This document shows, piece by piece, positions 6,857 through 12,351 of a stretch of DNA of 15,671 bases. Both the position numbers and the translations under genes were made by a program. This DNA comes from Nitrospiraceae bacterium (lineage in GTDB: Bacteria; Nitrospirota; Thermodesulfovibrionia; Thermodesulfovibrionales; UBA9159). Position 1 is the stretch's first letter. Each line of letters begins with the position of its first letter. Below the pieces are notes generated by a model, which made no database searches, was not told the origin of the DNA, and saw only the letters and a program-made list of their open reading frames with translations. Location of the stretch: the NCBI GenBank assembly GCA_003453735.1, contig DMNE01000084.1, forward strand, positions 1 through 15,671, read 5' to 3'.

Positions 6857-7174
6857 ATGACCTTTAGCTTCAGTCCACCTGCCGTCTATATGGATAATAC
6901 TCAACACCTCGGACTTTTCGCCAAGAGTGTTGAGTTCCTATCGTACTCATCGTTTCTTGATAAAGGTCCTTGGAGCAGAATTCGCTTCCCGCTTCGAGAG
7001 GAGAATCGGCAAGAGTTACCGCCCGAAATCAACACGAATGTCAACTTGGTAAATCTGTTGGGTTATTTTGAAAATCAACACCAGCGAGGACTTATGAAAG
7101 TCTCCACTTACCCTGATGGTTTTACTCGCGACGAACGCCCATTGGCTGTTGGCTTCACCGACAAACAAACATAG
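6857..7174 (+). CDS. Unrecognised open frame of 105 codons (doubtful)
   Basis: I do not recognise this protein. It reads as a soluble, mixed-composition sequence with no membrane segment, cysteine motif or domain I can name. It starts about 70 bases after the flavoprotein gene on the same strand, has no clear ribosome binding site, and its first third contains a 9-base inverted repeat (6899-6935). It may be the remnant of a longer gene or a chance frame within a decayed region. The other reading frames of the same stretch are interrupted by stops. Confidence 0.25.
   Translation: MTFSFSPPAVYMDNTQHLGLFAKSVEFLSYSSFLDKGPWSRIRFPLREENRQELPPEINTNVNLVNLLGYFENQHQRGLMKVSTYPDGFTRDERPLAVGFTDKQT
6899..6935. 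repeat. 9-bp perfect inverted repeat downstream of the CODH operon
   Basis: ACTCAACAC (6899-6907) pairs with GTGTTGAGT (6927-6935). Inside, CTCGG and CCAAG can extend the stem with one mismatch. There is no T-run after it on the + strand, so it is not a standard terminator. It could still be an RNA 3'-end stabilising structure for the operon message; function is not known. Confidence 0.45.
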
Positions 7175-7279
7175 TTCAGATTATTGAAGTGTGAAGATTT
7201 TCGAGAGTACTACGAAGTAGCGAGATGAGTGAGGCATCGGAAGACCGACGTTTGCGAACATCAAACGAAACCGGGTTTA

Positions 7280-7726
7280 TCAACGGTCGCCTCGACAGAA
7301 CTGTTCTGTTTTCATAGTCTCTTGCACTTTGTCTTTAGTAATGCCGTATTTATTAAGAATATGAGCAGCCGTGCAGCTTTTGATTTTCAGCAAAGCCAGA
7401 AGAAAATCAATCGGCTCTACTTGACAACATTTCTCTTTCTTACTTTTTTCACCAAGTATACGGAGCACGGATGCTGCATTGGAAGTAAAAGGCACATCAC
7501 CAAATTGGCTATTTTTATTTTGGGGTAAGTTGTCCTCAAGTTCTTTTATTAATTCCCCGATCGAGATCCCCAGTTTCGATAGTACTATTGCAGGCTGTTC
7601 CTTGTCGAAGCGCAAGAGACCCAAAAGCAAATGAGCGGTCGTAATTTATTCTCCTCCACGCTTGTCGTACTCTTCCCTCGCGTAGATTATCGCACGTTTA
7701 GATTTCTCACTAAATTTTTCAAACAT
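7280..7726 (-). pseudogene. Clp N-terminal-domain protein interrupted by an in-frame stop
   Basis: Reading from ATG 7726 gives MFEKFSEKSKRAIIYAREEY and then DKRGGE, a textbook start of a ClpC/ClpA N-domain. An in-frame TAA (7646-7648) follows, and the same frame continues ITTAHLLLGLLRFDKEQPA, VLSKLGI and a second Clp repeat with PIDFLLALLKI and HILNKYGITKDKV, ending at 7280. With the stop read as a sense codon (a CAA-to-TAA change is the simplest) the product is about 148 aa, two Clp_N repeats and no AAA+ ATPase, like stand-alone ClpS/adaptor-like N-domain proteins. Translation could restart at TTG 7630, giving 116 residues, but half of repeat 1 would be lost. Most likely a recent pseudogene or a base-call error. 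Confidence 0.75.
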
Positions 7727-7928
7727 AATCGGGATAGGGGAAGCCTCTCGGCCCATCAAAAAATCGTCTATATATAAACATATATGTATACATACCGCCC
7801 GTTGGAGTGATGTCAAGACGAAGTTGGATTTCCGCTTGTCATCAATATAGCTAAGAAGCTCTCAGAAAGCGAGACTCCAGGAACAAGGCAAGGTTAAGGA
7901 TATGATCAACACGCTTAGTCACGGTAGT
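7727..7928. promoter_or_regulatory. A+T-rich spacer between the Clp_N pseudogene and the antitoxin gene
   Basis: The segment 7765-7795 is a run of alternating TA/AT-rich sequence (TATATATAAACATATATG) lying 40-70 bases before the Clp_N start on the - strand, so a promoter for that gene is plausible. No clear -35 box or terminator for the toxin-antitoxin pair was found. Confidence 0.3.
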
Positions 7929-8204
7929 TCAGGCGATTTTCACTTCAAGTCTTTTCCCGAGAGCATTCGCCACCTTTTCCAGCGTGGACAGCTTGATATC
8001 TTCCGCGTGGTTTTCGATTCGTGAGATAGCGGTCTTCTTAGTCTTCAGTTTATGGGCAAGTTCTTCCTGTGTAAGTCCTGCTGTCTCCCGCGCTTGCTTA
8101 AGTACCACGCCAATCTTGAACTGTTTGTATCCCTCGTCATAACCTTCGGCAAATGCCTTGTCCCTCTTTTTTCTCTGAAGAACATATTTTTTCAGATCAC
8201 TCAT
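7929..8204 (-). CDS. higA: XRE-family antitoxin (HigA-like)
   Basis: A 91-residue protein with a Cro/C1-type helix-turn-helix at about residues 34-88: LKQARETAGLTQEELAHKLK, then TKKTAISRIENHAEDIKLST, then LEKVANALGKRLEVKI. The N-terminal 30 residues are charged (KKYVLQRKKRDKAFAEGYDE). This is the usual layout of antitoxins paired with Gp49/HigB toxins: it would neutralise the toxin and repress the operon. ATG 8204 overlaps the toxin stop (ATGA) and has AGGAGG inside the toxin's last codons. The gene is intact. A palindrome upstream of the toxin is the obvious candidate for its binding site. Confidence 0.88.
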   Translation of the reverse strand: MSDLKKYVLQRKKRDKAFAEGYDEGYKQFKIGVVLKQARETAGLTQEELAHKLKTKKTAISRIENHAEDIKLSTLEKVANALGKRLEVKIA

Positions 8205-8509
8205 CTTTTTGTCCTCCTTTTCAAGTAGTCTCTTCTGTAAGTCTCAGCTTTCTCAATCTCTCGCTGAGGAGTCTTCTGCGTCTTCTTGATCAATCCGTGG
8301 GTTAACACAACAAGGTTATTGCCATCAAAGAAGCCGAATATCCGGTATGCATTCGAGCCAAGCTGTATTCTACATTCCCATATTTCCTCAGTGCCAACGA
8401 GTTTCTTGAAATATGTCGTGGGCACAACATCGAGATCCTCAACCAGGCTTAATACCCATGCAATTTTCTGCGCCACCTTACCCGATAGCGATTCAAGAAA
8501 TTCCCGCAC
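8201..8509 (-). CDS. higB: RelE/HigB-type toxin (Gp49-like), N-terminus apparently frameshifted
   Basis: The 102-residue frame from GTG 8509 shows the Gp49-like HigB family: REFLESLSGKVAQKIAWVL, WECRIQLGSNAYRIFGFF, LVVLTHGLIKKTQKTPQREI and a basic end. Such toxins are ribosome-dependent mRNA interferases. Family members normally begin with a strand like 'VIFYRTxxGxxPVREFL'. Exactly that text (GKTVIFYRTA from GTG 8556) lies directly upstream but one base out of phase; adding one G near 8524 joins the frames. GTG 8509 has no good ribosome binding site and would lose the first strand, so the toxin is probably inactive, unless the frameshift is programmed or a sequencing error. The antitoxin gene follows with a four-base overlap. 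Confidence 0.75.
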   Translation of the reverse strand: MREFLESLSGKVAQKIAWVLSLVEDLDVVPTTYFKKLVGTEEIWECRIQLGSNAYRIFGFFDGNNLVVLTHGLIKKTQKTPQREIEKAETYRRDYLKRRTKR

Positions 8510-8563
8510 AGGGCATTTCCCTTCGCAGTTCTGTAAAAGATTACCGTTTTACCCACTGGTAAT

Positions 8564-8592
8564 AGGTTAACTGACAAGTTAACCTTTGTCAA
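8564..8592 (-). promoter_or_regulatory. Promoter and palindromic operator of the higBA-like pair
   Basis: On the - strand TTGACA (8592-8587) is followed after exactly 17 bases by TAACCT (8569-8564), a good sigma-70 layout. A perfect inverted repeat, AGGTTAAC (8564-8571) and GTTAACCT (8578-8585) with six bases between, covers the spacer and the -10 box. It lies just before the toxin frame (GTG 8556). This is the expected geometry for autorepression by the XRE antitoxin. The predicted transcription start (about 8557) leaves almost no leader before GTG 8556. Confidence 0.75.
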
Positions 8593-8717
8593 GAGCTGAG
8601 TCGACAGGTGGTTATATTCGCCATTGTGGAAAACATAACGTTAATCAAGCTATAGTGTCTCATGATGTTCGCGAAGGCTTCACTCGGAATACTTACGCCT
8701 TTTTCCATTTGTAACAT
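8589..8717 (-). pseudogene. Possible remnant of a small XRE-type helix-turn-helix gene
   Basis: A 42-codon frame from ATG 8717 reads MLQMEKGVSIPSEAFANIM followed by RHYSLINVMF. This resembles the end of a small antitoxin-type helix-turn-helix domain ('...LxrlEkGxgVSleTFixvLraLgll'). The frame has no helix 1-2 part; upstream sequence in neighbouring frames is stop-rich. Its 3' end runs into the promoter of the higBA-like pair. The call rests on a short resemblance judged by eye. Confidence 0.25.
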
Positions 8718-9002
8718 GCACAGCCGTGTAAGGTTTCAAGACCGAGGATTGCAGGAAGAAGTCTTGCCTGGTAATAGTTTTGCGACGCGGTGACTGCCGC
8801 CAGAAGTCGATAGTTTCATGCTCCTGCAACTATATGAAGAGTGCGATCGATAATTGTTGTCCTTGTTGCGATGTTCTTCTAAAAGTTCGCACAATGGACG
8901 GGTTGGCGCCTGTGATTAATCTGCCCACGAACTCTTCACAGAAAATAGATCGCCAAATTCTGACAGTTTATTTCTATAATTGCGGCGGCGAGCAATCAAA
9001 AT
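8718..9002. other. Stretch without a supportable gene
   Basis: A 74-codon + strand frame (8780-9004) rich in Cys is present but has no family resemblance, no ribosome binding site and runs into the terminator hairpin of the opposite-strand gene. Nothing else is seen here. Confidence 0.4.
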
Positions 9003-9028
9003 AAAAAGGGGGAGCCTTATAGCTCCCC
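9003..9028 (-). terminator. Rho-independent terminator for the - strand gene at 9059-9379
   Basis: GGGGAGC (9009-9015) and GCTCCCC (9022-9028) form a perfect 7-bp G+C-rich stem with a six-base loop. On the - strand the stem is followed by CCTTTTTAT, a T-run. It lies about 30 bases after the TAA (9059-9061) of the PEP-CTERM-like remnant. Confidence 0.85.
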
Positions 9029-9058
9029 GTCAGACTATAATCTTTGAAAGGGTTTTTC

Positions 9059-9379
9059 TTAATTCTGTTTCTTCTTGCGAATACCGACCAATCCCAACAA
9101 TCCAGAACCAAGCAGATAGGCTGCCACCTATTCCTGTAATGTTACAGGGATAAACGTTATTATCGCATTAGCTGGGTTACTGAACTGCAGCGGAACTGTG
9201 ATCGATGCCCCGGCAGCAAGACCAGTAGTCGAAGCTGTTATCACGGGCGCCCCAGTATACTGGCCGATTGCACTTGTAAGCGTAACGCCCGTGGTAAGTG
9301 CGTTCAGGGCCAAGTCGATAGTTCCGGCAAGGGCCGCACCATTATTAGTGATGGTAAGGTTACCCGTATAAATCCTCCT
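9059..9379 (-). pseudogene. PEP-CTERM/VPLPA-CTERM-type surface protein remnant
   Basis: One - strand frame runs from AGGAGG (9379-9374) through GNLTITNNGAALAGTIDLAL, further Thr/Ala/Gly-rich beta-type sequence and IITFIPVTLQE to an in-frame TAG (9128-9130). It then continues VAAYLLGSGLLGLVGIRKKK to TAA 9059-9061. That last segment is a classic exosortase sorting tail: a hydrophobic helix with GSGLLGLVGIRRK text and a basic end. The protein part before it looks like a secreted beta-rich domain, but no start codon and no signal peptide follow the ribosome binding site, as if the 5' part had been deleted. CAG-to-TAG is the simplest origin of the internal stop. The terminator at 9003-9028 is intact. 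Exosortase substrates are normally anchored or released at the cell surface; this copy is probably dead. Confidence 0.65.
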
Positions 9380-9464
9380 GAAAAAATGTTGTGAGCTTTG
9401 TTTGTTGTTTCCGATCGGCGGACTGATAAGAAATCGATTGTTAAAGTTCTCCTATCAATCTATC

Positions 9465-9566
9465 TTATTTCCCTATAGCACTCGTTATGCGCTTCGTCAA
9501 GGGATCCGACAAGAATCCGACAAGCATTCCCATTATCGCAACTATTCCGTTTCCTCTGGACGTCAT
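9465..9566 (-). CDS. Predicted 33-aa small membrane protein
   Basis: ATG 9566 is preceded by AGGAGG at an eight-base spacing, a much better ribosome binding site than chance frames here have. The product begins MTSRGNGIVAIMGMLVGFLS and ends DPLTKRITSAIGK: a short charged start, one hydrophobic stretch of about 15 residues and a basic tail. I do not recognise a family. It could be a real small inner-membrane protein or the end of a lost gene. A different, longer frame overlaps it (9460-9738) but shows no protein-like pattern. Confidence 0.4.
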   Translation of the reverse strand: MTSRGNGIVAIMGMLVGFLSDPLTKRITSAIGK

Positions 9567-9629
9567 GTGCTATTCCTCCTGTCTTTCTAAACATGGATAG
9601 CAGAGTTATACGAGCTCTGCCGAAGGTCA

Positions 9630-9701
9630 TCAAAACTTCTTCATAATAAAGAGTGCAACAACTGCAATCACCACCACTAGCATCAAAAATGGTGAGCACA
9701 A
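9630..9701 (-). CDS. Possible 23-aa transmembrane microprotein
   Basis: The frame from TTG 9701 reads a near-perfect membrane helix (SPFLMLVVVIAVVALFIM) followed by KKF and TGA. There is no good ribosome binding site and no ATG start in phase, so this may be the end of a lost membrane protein. Reported because the hydrophobic pattern is striking. Confidence 0.2.
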   Translation of the reverse strand: MCSPFLMLVVVIAVVALFIMKKF

Positions 9702-9770
9702 AATAATCTTGGACTTCCATTCTTTTCTCCGCTTTCATAAATGTACATATTCCTGAGGCTTATTTTGCTG

Positions 9771-9842
9771 TCACCTGCTCGACTCCTTGAGAGATGCCGG
9801 AGGAGCTCCTTCCGGGGTAATCCCGGGCCCCAGCATTATCAT
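9771..9842 (-). pseudogene. Duplicated 3' end of a PerM/AI-2E family gene
   Basis: Directly after mlaD (ATG 9842 overlaps its stop), 23 sense codons read MIMLGPGITPEGAPPASLKE and end SSR and TGA. Residues 2-23 match the last 22 residues of the PerM-family protein encoded at 12352-13425 (LLGTGITPEKAPSASVKELR) at 13 of 22 positions without gaps. At the DNA level 53 of 69 bases agree by my count, with many differences at third codon positions. This suggests a relic of a second, diverged PerM-family gene rather than a fresh duplication. Confidence 0.65.
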
Positions 9843-10303
9843 CGACTACCTTTGTTCGTAACATCTCCAAAAACATATTTGCCGATCAAATCCTCGATAT
9901 CAATGGGTGAGGCGGTATCGATGATCGTCCCTCCTGGTTTCAGGATTTCACCGCTGCCTCCCGGATCGATCTTAATGAATTTGTCTCCTATAAGACCGGC
10001 GGTCTTGATTGAGGCAATTGCGTCGTCGTAAACCTTGACGCCTCTTCTGATCTTCAATGCGACCAACGCCTCCTGTTTCTCCTGGTCCATGCTCAAGCGA
10101 TCCACCCTTCCGACTTCAATGCCGTTTATCTCCACCCGGCTATCGACCCGCAGCCCTGATACGGACCCGAAGCGGGCATAAAGGGCGTAGTAATCATCGC
10201 TGAACAGGGAGACCTTCCCGAGTTTTATCGTCATGTATCCCGCACAGAGAAGGCCGATAACCACAAAGATTCCGACAACCGATTCCATCGAGTATTTCTT
10301 CAT
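9839..10303 (-). CDS. mlaD: MCE-domain lipid-transport protein MlaD
   Basis: A 154-residue MlaD-type protein. An N-terminal signal-anchor helix (about residues 7-26, VVGIFVVIGLLCAGYM) is followed by a single MCE domain (about 38-116) with the family text YARFGSVSGLRVDSRVEING, VGRVDRL and GLIGDKFIKIDPG. The C-terminal helix region IDIEDLIGKYVFG is typical of MlaD proteins of this kind, which are shorter than the 183-aa E. coli form. MlaD forms a hexameric ring that binds phospholipid in the periplasm and sits on the MlaE-MlaF transporter. ATG 10303 overlaps the mlaF stop (ATGA). No mlaC or mlaB gene follows within the window. Confidence 0.93.
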   Translation of the reverse strand: MKKYSMESVVGIFVVIGLLCAGYMTIKLGKVSLFSDDYYALYARFGSVSGLRVDSRVEINGIEVGRVDRLSMDQEKQEALVALKIRRGVKVYDDAIASIKTAGLIGDKFIKIDPGGSGEILKPGGTIIDTASPIDIEDLIGKYVFGDVTNKGSR

Positions 10304-11532
10304 CGCACATCAATCTCCTTCTTTAACTGATATTTCGCGATTATCTTCTGATTAGCTTCAGCCTTTGCTATGATGTATTCAATTTCATCCGTGGAGCCGC
10401 CTTCAGCCATACCGGCAGCAACCGATATGTCGAAGCACGTCCCAGGCCTGATCTTGCTGTCTGTCAATGCCTGGATCTCGGGGAGTACCTCTAACTGGAG
10501 CCCTTGAGCAAGATCATCCACTAATTGCACGGCTTCGCCAATGTTTATGTGTGGCAGAACTGTAAGGATCTTGCCTCTACTGTGGCGTGTTGAAAATCCC
10601 AATGGACCTACATAGTTGTTTAAATACCCTCCCAGGGCTTCCAGGACTTTCAATGCAACGTGGTGTCCCAGCTCATCAGCAAGATGTTCAAAATGGATGT
10701 CAAAAAGAACCGCCGAGATTCTTGTGTCGACATGCAAGGCATATCGGGACGCGAACATCTCTTTTGAGAGCAGCCCGGTCAACTCGTCTTTGAGGCCGCC
10801 GAGGCTTTCAAGAAACTCTGTGATCGAGGGATGCTTTAGCCTCATCAACTCCTCGTAAGTCCCATGAAAGGCAATCTTTCCGTCCCATAGCAGGAGGATC
10901 CGGTCGGAGATGAAAAAGATATCGGGAATATCATGGCTGATGAGTATGGCTGTAAAGCCGAACTGTTTGCGGAAATGGGCGATCATGCTCAAGATAGTGT
11001 TTTTCCTGACAGGATCCAGGCCGGTCGTGGGCTCATCGAAAAGCACTATGGCCGGGTCTATTATGAGGGCTCGGGCCAAGGCGACCCTTTTCTGCATGCC
11101 GCCCGAGAGTTCTGAAGGATATTTGAGAACGGCATCTGCGACTTCGAGTTGTTCGGCCCTCGACATCACCTTCTGTTCGATCTCCCTTCTGGTCAAATTT
11201 GTAGTCTGCCTTAGAGGCAGGGCTATGTTGTCAAATACCGACATTGAATCAAAGAGGGCATTGTTTTGGAACATGTAGCTGAGCTTGCTCCTGTACCTGT
11301 CCCATTCGCTCTTCTTCATATGCTGAACCGGCTTTCCCTTGAAAAGTATTTCGCCCTCATCCGGGGAGAGCAGCCCGATGATGTGTTTTAGGAGAACACT
11401 TTTTCCGGCGCCGCTCTTCCCGATGATCGTTGTGATCTGGTTTTCGTAAATCTTGAGATCCGCACCGTCGAGAACCGTCTTCTCGTTAAAGCGTTTGATG
11501 ACGTCTTTGAATTCAATCAAGGGCGTTTCCAC
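10300..11532 (-). CDS. mlaF: MlaF-type ABC ATPase fused to a degenerate GGDEF-like domain
   Basis: A 410-residue protein from GTG 11532, the start that fits: GAGGT lies just before it and it begins nine bases after the mlaE stop; the frame stays open further upstream but only inside mlaE. Residues 1-245 are an MlaF/Ttg2A ATPase: Walker A GKSGAGKS (38-45), Q-loop Q89, signature LSGGMQKR (142-149), Walker B IVLFDEPTTGLD (162-173), switch H200. Residues 248-406 look like a GGDEF domain: KDELTGLLSKEMF (GGDEF opening 'DxLTGLxNRxxF'), AVLFDIHFEHLADELGH ('DiDhFKxiNDxyGH'), LPHINIGEA, and ISVAAGMAEGG...AKAEANQKIIAK (the closing 'SiGia...ADxALYxAK'). The signature GGDEF itself is replaced by SRGKI (318-322) and the Asn/Asp ligands are altered, so cyclase activity is not expected. 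E. coli MlaF is about 269 aa, so this is a true C-terminal extension. Confidence 0.93.
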   Translation of the reverse strand: METPLIEFKDVIKRFNEKTVLDGADLKIYENQITTIIGKSGAGKSVLLKHIIGLLSPDEGEILFKGKPVQHMKKSEWDRYRSKLSYMFQNNALFDSMSVFDNIALPLRQTTNLTRREIEQKVMSRAEQLEVADAVLKYPSELSGGMQKRVALARALIIDPAIVLFDEPTTGLDPVRKNTILSMIAHFRKQFGFTAILISHDIPDIFFISDRILLLWDGKIAFHGTYEELMRLKHPSITEFLESLGGLKDELTGLLSKEMFASRYALHVDTRISAVLFDIHFEHLADELGHHVALKVLEALGGYLNNYVGPLGFSTRHSRGKILTVLPHINIGEAVQLVDDLAQGLQLEVLPEIQALTDSKIRPGTCFDISVAAGMAEGGSTDEIEYIIAKAEANQKIIAKYQLKKEIDVR

Positions 11533-11540
11533 TTTGACCT

Positions 11541-12344
11541 CTACATAAGAAAAGATGTAACAACGTAATCCGAGATGAGAATCATGACGCACGAGGTCAC
11601 TACTGCCGACGTGGTCGAGACACTCACGCTCTTTGCCCCGTAGCTGTCTGTACGAAGGTGAGTGAAGTACCCATGGTAACAGCACGTTGTTGCTACAAGC
11701 ACCGCAAAAACGAGTGACTTGATAAAGCCACCCCTAATATCGACGATATCGACATAAGTGTGTATTCTATTGATATAAGAGCCTTTGTCTGCGCCGAGAA
11801 GGACGACTCCCGTGAGATATCCTCCCATGATTCCGACAAGATCGAAGAAGGCCGTCAGCAAAGGAAAACTTACGATTGCAGCAGCCATACGAGGACTGAT
11901 AAGGTAGCGCAACGGATCGATCCGCATGGTATAGAGGGCGTCTATCTGTTCGGAAATACGCAGGATACCGATTTCGGCAGTCATAGCGGAGCCCGCACGC
12001 GCTGTTATCATAATTGCGGTCAGCACGGGCCCCAATTCCCTGATAAGCGAAAGGGCGATGACGGAACCGAGGAACCCCGCCGATCCCACTTTCGTCAGGG
12101 TGTGATAGAGCTGCAGTCCGAGGACCATGCCGGTGAAGAGGCCGATCAGCATTACGATACTCGACGACCTTGCGCCTATGTAATAAACCTGTTGCATGAT
12201 CTCCCTGAGCTGTTTGCGACGGAATATATTGACAACGGCAATCGAAAGGAAAATGGCTGCCGCTCCAAGATCGTCAATGATCTTCATGAGCCCCCTGCCG
12301 AGGGGGTGAAAGAAAGGCAAGGGATATCTGTTTATCCGGTTCAT
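11541..12344 (-). CDS. mlaE: MlaE-type permease of the lipid-asymmetry ABC transporter
   Basis: A 267-residue inner-membrane permease of the MlaE family. The conserved core is visible: IGLFTGMVLGLQLYHTL, SLIRELGPVLTAIMITARAG, SAMTAEIGILRISEQIDAL, and AFFDLVGIMGGYL, with five to six hydrophobic segments. It pairs with MlaF (ATPase) and MlaD (MCE ring) to move phospholipids between the membranes and help keep the outer membrane asymmetric. ATG 12344 has AGGAAG upstream, inside the end of the PerM-family gene (stop seven bases before), so the genes are one transcript. The length is normal and no key part seems missing. Confidence 0.95.
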   Translation of the reverse strand: MNRINRYPLPFFHPLGRGLMKIIDDLGAAAIFLSIAVVNIFRRKQLREIMQQVYYIGARSSSIVMLIGLFTGMVLGLQLYHTLTKVGSAGFLGSVIALSLIRELGPVLTAIMITARAGSAMTAEIGILRISEQIDALYTMRIDPLRYLISPRMAAAIVSFPLLTAFFDLVGIMGGYLTGVVLLGADKGSYINRIHTYVDIVDIRGGFIKSLVFAVLVATTCCYHGYFTHLRTDSYGAKSVSVSTTSAVVTSCVMILISDYVVTSFLM

Positions 12345-12351
12345 CTTGCAG

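Noticed and set aside
7229..7528. 99-codon + strand frame
   Set aside because: Antisense to the Clp_N coding sequence, which has clear family text.
9460..9738. 92-codon - strand frame covering the two microprotein candidates
   Set aside because: Its translation has no protein-like pattern, whereas other frames here have a strong ribosome binding site or a membrane helix.
11533..11685. MlaF start upstream at 11685
   Set aside because: It lies inside mlaE and its residues do not match MlaF; GTG 11532 follows GAGGT and begins just before the ATPase domain.
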